64,000 bases of DNA from AWTP1-18 sp036504515 (GTDB lineage Bacteria > Pseudomonadota > Gammaproteobacteria > Burkholderiales > Rhodocyclaceae), in contig DASXVA010000009.1 in assembly GCA_036504515.1 (NCBI GenBank), positions 310,001 to 374,000 of the forward strand, read 5' to 3'. Below are positions 1-7,106 of this stretch, piece after piece; the first letter of the stretch is position 1, and every line of letters begins with the position of its first letter. Under the pieces are notes generated by a model. It was not told where the DNA came from, searched no databases, and worked only from the letters and a program-made list of their open reading frames with translations. Both the position numbers and the translations under genes were made by a program.

Positions 1-1142
1 TTGGAAATGATTAGTTGCACCTTGCCGGCCCGGGCCATGTTTTCCATGTCTTCCAGGTCGCCGATACGGACTTCGGCACAGGGCATGGCTTCCAGCACCT
101 CGGCCTTGGCCGGGGTGACGGCGGCCACGATCTGGGCGCCGACGCCGGTCATGAACTGGCCGAGGGCCACCAGCAAATCGGGATCGGCGGCAATGGCGAC
201 GCGGTAGAAGCCGGTCATGAAGTGGGTATCCACCATAGCGTCCTGCAACTGGGCGCGCTGGCGGTCGATGCGTTCGGGCACGGGGATGCCACTGATTTCG
301 GCCAGGGCCATGGTGAAGGCATCGCAGGCATCAAGACCCATCAGGTGGTCGAAGCGGTAGTCCGGCACATGGGTGCGGGCCCGCAGCAGATCGGCCGCCT
401 TGTGCAGGGAACGGCCCACCACCAGGGTGGCGGCGGATTCGCCCATGGATTCGATCTCGGCCCGGGGCGTGCCGCCCAGCGTTAGCGGCGTGGTTTCCTG
501 GTCCACCAAATGGCCGTCCAGGGAGTCGCCGATGTCCGGCACCATCACCGGGCGCAGGCCGAAAGCTTCGACCCATTCCTTGATGGCTTCGGTATCGCCG
601 GGAGTCAGCATGCTGGAGGCCAGCACGTTGACCTGCTTCTTGCGCCGACCGGCGTTGCGGGATTCGGGAATCAGCACGTCGATCAGGGACTCCATGGCCA
701 GGGCATAGCCCGATTCCAGGCAGCCACTGAAGTCCGGCGTATTGACCGGGACCACGGCGATTTTGTCGAACTGGGGACAGCGTTCGCGGAATTCCTTGAC
801 CAGGCGCTTGATGTCCGTGCCCTGGGTTTCCGACAGGCCGGTGGTGGGCAGGCCGATGATGTCCGGGCTGTTTTTCTCGCAGATGACCTTGAGGCCTTCG
901 ATCACGTTCTCGTCGGCGTTCATGACCGTGGACACCTGGTCCATGGCGGTGGTCTGGAGCGGAATCGGCTCGCGGAAATGGCGCACGAAAAACACTTTGC
1001 CGAAGGCTGTACAGCCCTGGGAGCCATGGAGCATGGGGATGGCGTTTTTCAGCCCGAGAAAGGCTAAAGAAGCCCCGATAGGCTGGCTCGCCTTGAGGGG
1101 ATTCACCGCCAGGGGTTTCGCGCGTTTGAGAACTTCGGCCAT
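1..1142 (-). CDS. nifN: NifN, FeMo-cofactor scaffold subunit (3' end cut by window edge)
   Basis: NifN pairs with NifE in the NifE2N2 scaffold on which the iron-molybdenum cofactor precursor matures before insertion into nitrogenase. About 380 N-terminal residues are in the window; the family is usually about 440-460, so the last 60-80 lie beyond position 1. The start reads MAEVLKRAKPLAVNPLK, followed by the family-typical stretch HGSQGCTAFGK with its cysteine and then LPTTGLSETQGTD. The ATG at 1140-1142 is the only well placed start, about 25 bases after the predicted transcription start. Unlike most diazotrophs, nifE is not directly upstream; a divergent dedA-like gene lies between. A sigma-54 promoter and a NifA-type site precede nifN, so it is probably transcribed alone or as the first gene of a unit running out of the window. 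Confidence 0.93.
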   Translation of the reverse strand, partial: MAEVLKRAKPLAVNPLKASQPIGASLAFLGLKNAIPMLHGSQGCTAFGKVFFVRHFREPIPLQTTAMDQVSTVMNADENVIEGLKVICEKNSPDIIGLPTTGLSETQGTDIKRLVKEFRERCPQFDKIAVVPVNTPDFSGCLESGYALAMESLIDVLIPESRNAGRRKKQVNVLASSMLTPGDTEAIKEWVEAFGLRPVMVPDIGDSLDGHLVDQETTPLTLGGTPRAEIESMGESAATLVVGRSLHKAADLLRARTHVPDYRFDHLMGLDACDAFTMALAEISGIPVPERIDRQRAQLQDAMVDTHFMTGFYRVAIAADPDLLVALGQFMTGVGAQIVAAVTPAKAEVLEAMPCAEVRIGDLEDMENMARAGKVQLIIS

Positions 1143-1178
1143 GGCATCAGTCCGGGTGTCGGGATTACCTTGATCCGT

Positions 1179-1193
1179 GCAAGGTTTGTGCCG
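1179..1193 (-). promoter_or_regulatory. sigma-54 promoter of nifN
   Basis: On the minus strand the bases read CGGCACAAACCTTGC, matching the -24/-12 pattern GGCAC-N5-TTGC with exact spacing. Transcription would start near 1167, about 25 bases before the nifN ATG. A TGT-N10-ACA site lies about 75 bases upstream of that start. Assignment rests on sequence match and position only. Confidence 0.8.
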
Positions 1194-1234
1194 TTGGCTA
1201 AGTGACTGTTATTTAAAGAGAGCAGGGTGGCGAT

Positions 1235-1250
1235 TGTATGAAGTGCGACA
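1235..1250. promoter_or_regulatory. NifA upstream activator site for nifN
   Basis: The bases TGTATGAAGTGCGACA fit the NifA binding consensus TGT-N10-ACA exactly. The centre is about 75 bases upstream of the predicted nifN transcription start, a usual distance for NifA action on sigma-54 promoters. Confidence 0.7.
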
Positions 1251-1370
1251 GAGCCCGGCGACAAGGAAATAGTCTGGCCGGAGCAAAGGGCGCGCCTGTC
1301 TTGCTTGCCCGGAAGGGTTGGGACGCCGCCCCAGGCAACAAAGTTGAGCGGGGCCGTTAAACTCGACCCC

Positions 1371-2306
1371 ATGCAAAACATTCTTTCCCTCTTCGCTGAG
1401 CATGGCCTGTGGGCAGTTTTTGTCGGCGTTTTTATCGAACAGCTCGGAGCGCCGGTGCCGGCCTTGCCTTTTCTTTTGCTGGCCGGTGCGGCGGCAGCCA
1501 GTGATGGGGTCTTTGCGGTGAAGGCTTTGGCCCTGGCTTGCCTGGCGTCGATGCTGGCCGATTCCCTCTGGTTTTTTGCCGGGCGCCGCTACGGTCGTCG
1601 GGTGCTGACCTTGCTCTGCCAGATTTCCATTTCCCCGGACAGTTGCGTGCGTCAGAGCGAGGTGAGTTTTGCCCGACGCGGGCTGGCCACCCTGGTGGTT
1701 GCCAAGTTCGTTCCTGGTTTGTCTACCCTGGCACCGCCTTTGGCGGGAGCCCTGGGCATGGCGGCATCGTCTTTCGTTCTGTTCAATCTGGCGGGGACGG
1801 CCCTGTGGGCGGGCTGCGGTATTGCCGGCGGTGTGTTGTTCCACGACCAGATCGGCTATCTGATGGCCATCCTCAGCGACTTCGGTAGTTTTGCCCTGGG
1901 TGTTGTCGGCGCGCTGTTGGGGCTTTATGTCGTGCTGCGGGTCTGGCGTCGCCGTCGTTTGGCCCAGGTGATGGACAGCCTGCCCCGGGTTCATCCCGAG
2001 GAACTGGCGGATCTGATGGCTGAAGGAAATTGTATTGTGTTGATCGATGTCCGGGCTGCCGGTGTCCAGCTTCCCCTGGAAGCCCGTATCCCCGGCGCAC
2101 GGCATATCGAACTGCCGACCATAGAAACCGTTGCCATCGATGACTGGCCCCTGGAGGCCAAGATCATCACCTACTGCGCCTGTCCCCACGATGCCTCGGC
2201 AGCCAAGGCAGCCCATCTCCTGAGCAAACGGGGGCGCCGCACCCATGTGTTGAAGGGCGGTATTGATGCTTGGGCGGAGGCGGGTTATCCCCTGGAGACG
2301 ATCTGA
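1371..2306 (+). CDS. DedA-family membrane protein fused to a rhodanese domain
   Basis: The first ~190 residues form a DedA/SNARE-associated membrane domain with several hydrophobic segments and the family-typical VVAKFVPGLSTLAPPLAG stretch. The last ~110 residues form a rhodanese domain with the candidate active-site motif CACPHDAS (Cys at about 269 and 271) and a closing GGIDAW segment. DedA proteins act in membrane lipid or proton homeostasis; rhodaneses move sulfane sulfur. The ATG at 1371 was chosen because the membrane domain begins there; an earlier in-frame start at 1305 adds 22 residues without family character. The gene runs opposite to nifN and the nifE group, and sits between them. 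This two-domain architecture is known elsewhere; a link to nitrogenase sulfur supply is only a guess. Confidence 0.8.
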   Translation: MQNILSLFAEHGLWAVFVGVFIEQLGAPVPALPFLLLAGAAAASDGVFAVKALALACLASMLADSLWFFAGRRYGRRVLTLLCQISISPDSCVRQSEVSFARRGLATLVVAKFVPGLSTLAPPLAGALGMAASSFVLFNLAGTALWAGCGIAGGVLFHDQIGYLMAILSDFGSFALGVVGALLGLYVVLRVWRRRRLAQVMDSLPRVHPEELADLMAEGNCIVLIDVRAAGVQLPLEARIPGARHIELPTIETVAIDDWPLEAKIITYCACPHDASAAKAAHLLSKRGRRTHVLKGGIDAWAEAGYPLETI

Positions 2307-2354
2307 ACGGCTGACGGCGATGCTTTGCCGCCAGTGATGGTTCTGCCGTGCTGA

Positions 2355-3461
2355 CTACTTGAAGTCCCAGTGCATCTGGTCCGGCACGGAAATGTCGTGC
2401 ACCGTTGCGGCGCAAACGGGGATGTAGTCGCTGAACCGTGGCGACAGACGAATGCCTTCGGCCAGTAGGCGACTATTGTCGAAAACGTAATTGAGCTTGG
2501 CAAAGGCGCCGTAAAGCTTCAAGGCCCGCAGCATCAAGCGGCGGTTGCAAGGGCCGATCTTTTCTTCAAAGCGCAGGGCAAGCTCCCCCATTTCATCGCC
2601 AGAAATCTGCTTGAATTTTTGACCGAGGGGTGGCACGCCGCGTCCCTGGGCCAGGGCAATGTCGATCTCGCTAACGGTAACGGCGGCCTGGGTGCCGGTG
2701 GAAACATGGTAAAGGTCGTGTTTCAGTTGCGGGCTCAAGGTCAGGGCCACGAGAACCTCGGCGCAGTAATCCACCGGGATCACGTCCACGTGGTCGTCCA
2801 GGGCGCAGGTGAAGGCTTCCAGCATTTGCGCCATTTGAAATACCCAATAGATGCTGCCGGAAGGCTTGCAGCCCAGGCGGGTATGGCCAACCACGATGGA
2901 TGGCCGGGCAACGATCAGAGGCAGTGTGGGGAGTTCAGTCCGCATCCGCTGCTCAATGGCGGCTTTGGAGGCGGTGTAGGGGACAAGGTGCTGTTCCTTG
3001 GGAGGCAAATCCCAGGACTCTGCCACTGGCGCCGGCAAGTCAGGACCGCAGGCCATTGCCGTGCCCACATGGAGAAACCGCTGCAAACCGGCAACTTGCG
3101 CCATGCGCTGAGCGAAGGCAAAAGTGCCGTCAACGTTGATCGGCCAGATTTGCGGGTTATTGGAGAAGGAGGCGATGGCCGCGCAGTTGATGACGTGGCT
3201 GACCTGATCCAGACGCGGATCGTTAGCGAAAGCCGAAACATCGGCAAAGTCGCCAAGAATGATCTGTGTTTCCTGTAATTGCGCCAGGGTGGCTTCGGCT
3301 ACTTCAAAGCGGCGAAGGGAGGTTCGTACACGCTCCAGTCCTTCAGCGGTCGTGGCGGCGCGCACCAACAATAGCAACGTGCTTTTGGGGTGATTCGAAA
3401 GAAACTCTGTAACAACTGCCCCGCCCAGAAAGCCGGTGGCCCCAGTGATCAACACATGCAT
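2355..3461 (-). CDS. Extended SDR / thioester-reductase-like NAD(P)-binding protein
   Basis: A 368-residue Rossmann-fold protein that begins with the nucleotide-binding motif GATGFLGG after MHVLIT and carries the SDR catalytic pair in YTASK. The pattern resembles the male-sterility / fatty-acyl or thioester reductase branch of the extended SDR family, which reduces acyl thioesters or epimerises sugars. The substrate cannot be read from the sequence. The start at 3461 places the glycine-rich loop seven residues in; an upstream start at 3479 adds six residues. It lies 150 bases downstream of the small unknown gene that follows nifE and reads the same way, so it may be a distal part of a nifE transcript, though no conserved role in nitrogen fixation is known to me. 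Confidence 0.7.
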   Translation of the reverse strand: MHVLITGATGFLGGAVVTEFLSNHPKSTLLLLVRAATTAEGLERVRTSLRRFEVAEATLAQLQETQIILGDFADVSAFANDPRLDQVSHVINCAAIASFSNNPQIWPINVDGTFAFAQRMAQVAGLQRFLHVGTAMACGPDLPAPVAESWDLPPKEQHLVPYTASKAAIEQRMRTELPTLPLIVARPSIVVGHTRLGCKPSGSIYWVFQMAQMLEAFTCALDDHVDVIPVDYCAEVLVALTLSPQLKHDLYHVSTGTQAAVTVSEIDIALAQGRGVPPLGQKFKQISGDEMGELALRFEEKIGPCNRRLMLRALKLYGAFAKLNYVFDNSRLLAEGIRLSPRFSDYIPVCAATVHDISVPDQMHWDFK

Positions 3462-3611
3462 GCTGCAATTTCCAGTCAAACTTTTAATCGTAAGATATTG
3501 TAACTGTCATTAGCCTGACGACTAATCTCTTTTGGGTTGTTGCTAATGAAAATATCGGTTGTTTTTTAAGATTAGGAATACCTAATATCCAGCTCACGGG
3601 AATGATAAAAA

Positions 3612-3953
3612 TCAGGCGCTTTTGCTTTTGTTGTAGGCAGCACGCAAACTTTCCGAAACGAATTCACCCCGGGAGGCAGCATTGTTTTCCTGATTATTCA
3701 GGGTGCACCAATCGAAAAACTCCTGGGGAACGATCTGGCATTCCAGGGCCATCACCCCGGAGCGCTGGAATTCCCGGCGGGCGGCAATCGCCATGGTTTT
3801 CCATTTTTCAAAGGTGTCGTCGAAACATTCCGGGTCCTTGGCGGTGGCTTTGACCTGGGCCCAGGTTTCTTCGGTGTACCAGGTGACGCCGATCACCAGG
3901 GACTGGCTGCGGTTCTTGGCTTTCAGCCGCTGGGACAGGGTGGGTTTTCTCAT
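3612..3953 (-). CDS. Conserved-looking hypothetical protein downstream of nifE
   Basis: A 113-residue soluble protein with a basic N-terminus (MRKPTLSQRLKAKNRSQ) and a mixed core containing WYTEETW and EFFDWCTLNN. There is no signal peptide or membrane segment. I do not recognise the family. It starts 70 bases after the nifE stop, with a stem-loop between, and reads in the same direction, so co-transcription with nifE is likely and a nitrogen-fixation link is plausible from position only. Confidence 0.55.
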   Translation of the reverse strand: MRKPTLSQRLKAKNRSQSLVIGVTWYTEETWAQVKATAKDPECFDDTFEKWKTMAIAARREFQRSGVMALECQIVPQEFFDWCTLNNQENNAASRGEFVSESLRAAYNKSKSA

Positions 3954-3979
3954 GGGGTTTTACCGGGGCGGAAATGACG

Positions 3980-3999
3980 CAGCCACCCGAAGGTGGCTG
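3980..3999 (-). terminator. Stem-loop between nifE and the next gene
   Basis: An 8-bp stem (CAGCCACC / GGTGGCTG) closes a CGAA tetraloop 24 bases after the nifE stop. No T run follows on the minus strand, so it is more likely a processing or mRNA-stabilising hairpin, or a leaky terminator, than a strong intrinsic terminator. Confidence 0.5.
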
Positions 4000-4023
4000 G
4001 TGGGGTAATGATGTTCGGTGAGA

Positions 4024-5439
4024 TCAGGCGACCAGGGGCTGCCCCACGGCCTTTTGTACGGCCCAGGGAGCAGGAGTGCGGACCTTGTTCCAGACCGGGC
4101 TTTCCAGGGTTAGGGCCAGTTGGCGCACCAGTTCCAGCATGCCATCGTAGCCAGCGTAGCCGAATTCCCGTTCTTGATTGATGTCGAGGAAAGGGATGCG
4201 AGCCTTCAGGGCCGTGTAAAGGTTGCGGCCACCGGCAATCAGGATGTCGGCGTTGTATTCCTTGTACACCGCGAGCAGGGCTTTGGGGCTGCCGTCGGTG
4301 ATCATTTTGACGTCGTCGCCCATGATCTCGCGGATGCGTTCTTTGTCTTCTTCGGTGGATTTGTTGGTGCCGGTGGCCACTACGTTCATGCCCAGGTCTT
4401 GCAGGGCGGAAACCACGGACCAGCTCTTGACGCCGCCGGTGTAGAGCAGCACGCGCTTGCCTTGCAGGCGTTCGCGCCAGGGTTCCAACGCAGCGCGGAT
4501 CTTGGCTTCTTCCCGTTCAATCAGCGCTTCGGTGCGGGCGGTGAGATCCGGGTCACCGATCAGGCGGGCGAAGTCGCGGAAGGCTTGGGAGGTATCGGTA
4601 ATGCCGTAGAAGCTGCCTTCGAAGAAAGGTACGCCGAACTTGTCTTCCAGCTTGCGGGCGACATTGAGCAGGGCCTTGGCGCAGACCACCATGGACGCTT
4701 CGGCCCGGTGCATGGTCTGGACTTCATGGAAGCGGGTGTCGCCGGACAGGGTACAAAGAATGCGCAGACCCAGTTCGTCGAAAATGGGGGCGAGGTACCA
4801 GAACTCGCCGGCAATGTTGTATTCGCCGATGAGATTCACGTCGTGGGTTTTGATGCCGGGGGCGAGTTTGGCCTTGGTGGCTTCGGAGACGGGTTCCGGT
4901 TCGCGGGTGCCGATGACGTGCTTGAACATGGCTTCACCGGCAATGCGATTGCCCAGGTTCTTGGTGCCGTAGAAACCGGCACTATCCACGGGTACCACGG
5001 GGACGCCCCAGCGCTCGCTGGCGGCGCGACAGACGGCATCCACGTCGTCGCCGATCAGGGCGGGGACGCAGGTGTTGTAGATGAAAACGGCTTTGGGACT
5101 GTATTCGTCGATGGCCTGTTTGATGGCGTGGAACAGGCGCTTTTCGCCGCGGCCCATGATTACGTCCTGTTCCGTCAGGTCGGTGGTCATGCCGATGCGG
5201 TAGAGGGTGGGGCCGGAGGAGCGGGTGCCGCGGTTATCCCAGCTGGAGCCGGCACAGGCGATGGGGCCGTGCACGATGTGGGCAACGTCGGCGATGGGGA
5301 GCAGGGCGATCTGGGCGCCATCGAAAGAACAGCCCCCGGCAGTGGCGCCGGGCTTGGTCTTGGCGCAGCCGGACTTTTCCTTCTTGTTATGGGCGCAGGC
5401 GGGTTCGTCGAGCAGGGCGGCGACTTCACTGGCTTTCAT
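4024..5439 (-). CDS. nifE: NifE, FeMo-cofactor scaffold subunit
   Basis: A 471-residue protein, normal length for NifE. It shows the family features: Cys-containing HGPIACAGSSWDNRGTRSS near residue 60-75, the run LTEQDVIMGRGEKRL, YNTCVPALIGDDVDAVC, and the C-terminal LLYTGGVKSWSVV. Together with NifN it forms the scaffold for the cofactor made by NifB. The ATG at 5439 follows a clear AAGGAG ribosome site. Upstream, 118 bases separate it from an unknown gene on the same strand, and this gap holds a strong palindrome but no visible sigma-54 promoter, so expression probably comes from the promoter at 6161-6175. It is separated from nifN by about 2.9 kb. Confidence 0.95.
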   Translation of the reverse strand: MKASEVAALLDEPACAHNKKEKSGCAKTKPGATAGGCSFDGAQIALLPIADVAHIVHGPIACAGSSWDNRGTRSSGPTLYRIGMTTDLTEQDVIMGRGEKRLFHAIKQAIDEYSPKAVFIYNTCVPALIGDDVDAVCRAASERWGVPVVPVDSAGFYGTKNLGNRIAGEAMFKHVIGTREPEPVSEATKAKLAPGIKTHDVNLIGEYNIAGEFWYLAPIFDELGLRILCTLSGDTRFHEVQTMHRAEASMVVCAKALLNVARKLEDKFGVPFFEGSFYGITDTSQAFRDFARLIGDPDLTARTEALIEREEAKIRAALEPWRERLQGKRVLLYTGGVKSWSVVSALQDLGMNVVATGTNKSTEEDKERIREIMGDDVKMITDGSPKALLAVYKEYNADILIAGGRNLYTALKARIPFLDINQEREFGYAGYDGMLELVRQLALTLESPVWNKVRTPAPWAVQKAVGQPLVA

Positions 5440-5494
5440 GGCAGCTCCTTCTAACAGTCAGGGGGTACGGCAGTTTTTCTAGTTTTTGCTGCTT

Positions 5495-5526
5495 CCGCCG
5501 ATTGTCGTATTTGCGACAATCGGCGG
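5495..5526. promoter_or_regulatory. Perfect 13-bp inverted repeat containing a NifA-type site
   Basis: The arms 5495-5507 and 5514-5526 pair without mismatch around the six-base loop TATTTG. The centre, 5503-5518, reads TGTCGTATTTGCGACA, an exact TGT-N10-ACA, and differs by one base from the NifA-type site at 36324-36339. It lies 55 bases before the nifE start. As RNA it would fold as a strong intercistronic hairpin; as DNA it could bind NifA. No -24/-12 promoter was found between it and nifE, so which role it plays is open. Confidence 0.6.
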
Positions 5527-5557
5527 GGATGTAACAAGCTTGCTGTCAGTCTAAAGC

Positions 5558-6115
5558 TTAGATGGGGCCGCGGCCTGCACGCTTGAGTTCAACGGTGCGA
5601 GTCAGGGCTTCGTCGAAGCTGACCTTGTCACCCTTGGCCTTGTAGTCACCCAGGGCCTTGTAAACAGTGACGATTTTTTCAACGGGGGACTGACCCTTGA
5701 AGTCGCCTTTTTCCAGGGCGGCGAGGTCGATCAGTTCGTTCCAGATCAGGCCTTCTTGCATGGAAATAGTGGAGAAAGTCAGGCCGTCAAGATCGATGAT
5801 CAGGGGCTTGGCGATGTTCACCACGAAGATGATCAGGCGCACGTCAGCGGCGAAATCGGCCTTGTAGTACTCGATGATGCGGGGCAGGTCGGCCAGATCG
5901 TCAAGGCTGCCCACGTAGAGCTTGATCTTGTCGTCTTCGGACAGCACCACGGTGTTCTTGATGGTGTGGGTGGGGGGCAGGCGGTGGCCCAGGGCATCGC
6001 CAACTTCGCCCAGACCGAGCACGAGATCGCCACGGTAGGCGGCAAATTTGCCATCGGCTTCCTTGAAGTTCATGTTGAACAGAAGGCCTTTGGTTTCGTA
6101 GGTGTCAAACAGCAT
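5558..6115 (-). CDS. Unknown protein headed by a sigma-54 promoter, upstream of nifE
   Basis: A 185-residue acidic, soluble protein starting MLFDTYETKGLLFNMNF and ending in the basic tail RTVELKRAGRGPI. No signal peptide, metal-binding cluster or catalytic motif stands out, and I do not recognise the family. It is the first gene after a textbook sigma-54 promoter and reads into nifE, which strongly suggests nitrogen-fixation-specific expression. The ATG at 6115 gives a leader of about 34 bases. It could be a nitrogenase-associated accessory factor, but nothing in the sequence shows what it does. Confidence 0.75.
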   Translation of the reverse strand: MLFDTYETKGLLFNMNFKEADGKFAAYRGDLVLGLGEVGDALGHRLPPTHTIKNTVVLSEDDKIKLYVGSLDDLADLPRIIEYYKADFAADVRLIIFVVNIAKPLIIDLDGLTFSTISMQEGLIWNELIDLAALEKGDFKGQSPVEKIVTVYKALGDYKAKGDKVSFDEALTRTVELKRAGRGPI

Positions 6116-6160
6116 GGATTGCCTCGTTTGTAGGATGGGAAAGGTGTTTAACAGGCAACA

Positions 6161-6175
6161 GCAAATAGGGTGCCT
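6161..6175 (-). promoter_or_regulatory. sigma-54 promoter of the unknown gene and nifE
   Basis: The minus strand reads AGGCACCCTATTTGC, a full match to GGCAC-N5-TTGC. Transcription would begin near 6149, 34 bases before the start codon at 6115. No exact TGT-N10-ACA was found upstream, only two TGT-N10-TCA dyads at 6266-6284 and 6377-6395. Confidence 0.8.
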
Positions 6176-6265
6176 GCTTTCACGGAGGCGTTGATTAAAT
6201 GATTACCGAACGGTGGGCGGGGCCGTTTGGGCAGTGTTTTCCTCGGGCTGGCGCTGGTATTTCAT

Positions 6266-6284
6266 GTGTTGAAAATAATTCACC
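6266..6284. promoter_or_regulatory. Dyad operator-like site, proximal copy
   Basis: GTGTTGAAAATAATTCACC, centred about 126 bases upstream of the predicted start of the 5558-6115 gene. Its outer arms recur in inverted orientation at 6377-6395. It contains TGT-N10-TCA, one base from a NifA site, but could also serve another regulator. Confidence 0.45.
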
Positions 6285-6376
6285 CTATTCAGGGGTTACC
6301 TGGGCAATGCTCACCGGCTCAAAATAAAGTACCGCTCAACCATGCGCTTTTTGGCTGATTTAAGCCTAGTTTATAT

Positions 6377-6395
6377 GGTGAAAATAATTCAACAC
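6377..6395. promoter_or_regulatory. Dyad operator-like site, distal inverted copy
   Basis: GGTGAAAATAATTCAACAC. Reverse-complemented, it shares all 13 outer bases (six plus seven) with the copy at 6266-6284; only the AT-rich core differs. Centre-to-centre distance is 111 bases. The region 6116-6491 holds no gene, only this pair and the sigma-54 promoter. Confidence 0.45.
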
Positions 6396-6491
6396 AAAGC
6401 CGTTGCGGCGGACTTCAGCGTGGCAGGCCAAGCGAAAAGAGGCCCCGATAAGCACCGACGGGGCTTACCGGGTTTGCGATCTGCTTGCGGT

Positions 6492-6932
6492 TCAATAGGC
6501 CGGATTGAAGGAAAACAGCTCTGGCCTGTGTTTCCGGTAGCGATTGAGGGCGCGCAGGGTGACTGGCACCAGGGTGGTCATGGAAGTCCAGAGTTCGTCC
6601 CGTTCTTGGGCGCTACGGGCGGTCAGTTGGGGCTTGACCAGACGAAAGGCGGGCCAATCAATGCCGGGCATGAGGGCCTTGATTGCCGGCGGCAAGTCTT
6701 CGGCGCTTTGAATCATGACCTTGAGACACTGCAAAACCTGTTGTCGGGTCAGCTGCGACGAGAACAGGGAATCCTGTTCCTGGCCCGCGACGCAGGTATC
6801 CACGGCAAAGCCGGCGTCGTGCAGATTGCCCAGCAGACCGGCAACCCAGAGGCTGTAGCCGAATCCTTGGGGGGTGTTCACCGACGCCCGGGGCGACGGT
6901 TGGGGGGACTGCTCTTGATGGGGGGTAGTCAT
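6492..6932 (-). CDS. Hypothetical protein, possibly a degenerate HEPN/DUF86-like fold
   Basis: A 146-residue soluble protein, rich in Pro and Ser in its first 20 residues. The second half, with PGIDWPAF followed about 35 residues later by RYRKHRPEL, is spaced like the C-terminal half of HepT/DUF86 proteins (IPW, then R-x4-6-H), but the catalytic RNase-type R..H motif is not present. The likeness is weak and I would not assign a function. It lies between the nifE-group control region and nifQ, divergent from nifQ, and no sigma-54 match precedes it. An ORF of 230 codons on the other strand across this stretch lacks any family character and was left out. Confidence 0.5.
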   Translation of the reverse strand: MTTPHQEQSPQPSPRASVNTPQGFGYSLWVAGLLGNLHDAGFAVDTCVAGQEQDSLFSSQLTRQQVLQCLKVMIQSAEDLPPAIKALMPGIDWPAFRLVKPQLTARSAQERDELWTSMTTLVPVTLRALNRYRKHRPELFSFNPAY

Positions 6933-7038
6933 GACAAGCTCCTCGTTCGGGATTTGTTCATGAGCTATGAAGCAAAAATCGTGTGCAGCAGGTCTTGCCG
7001 GTCACTAAATTTTGAAATGTCTTCTACGCTGTAAAGAG

Positions 7039-7054
7039 TGGTGCGTAATTTGCT
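7039..7054 (+). promoter_or_regulatory. sigma-54-like promoter of nifQ
   Basis: TGGTGCGTAATTTGCT keeps the essential GG-N10-GC spacing and a perfect TTGC at -12, with CA changed to TG at -24. The predicted start, about 7065, coincides with a short hairpin (ACCGGC-ATGA-GCCGGT, 7066-7081) at the head of the mRNA. No exact NifA site was found upstream. Confidence 0.55.
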
Positions 7055-7106
7055 GAGAGAAAGAAACCGGCATGAGCCGGTGTGGTTCACCCAACGGAGT
7101 TCAACC

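Noticed and set aside
4120..5454. 444-codon plus-strand ORF opposite nifE
   Set aside because: nifE is unmistakable on the other strand; the translated product is a Gly/Val/Asp-rich shadow.
6342..7034. 230-codon plus-strand ORF opposite the 6492-6932 gene
   Set aside because: No family character, and it crosses the sigma-54 control region; it is a shadow of the minus-strand gene.
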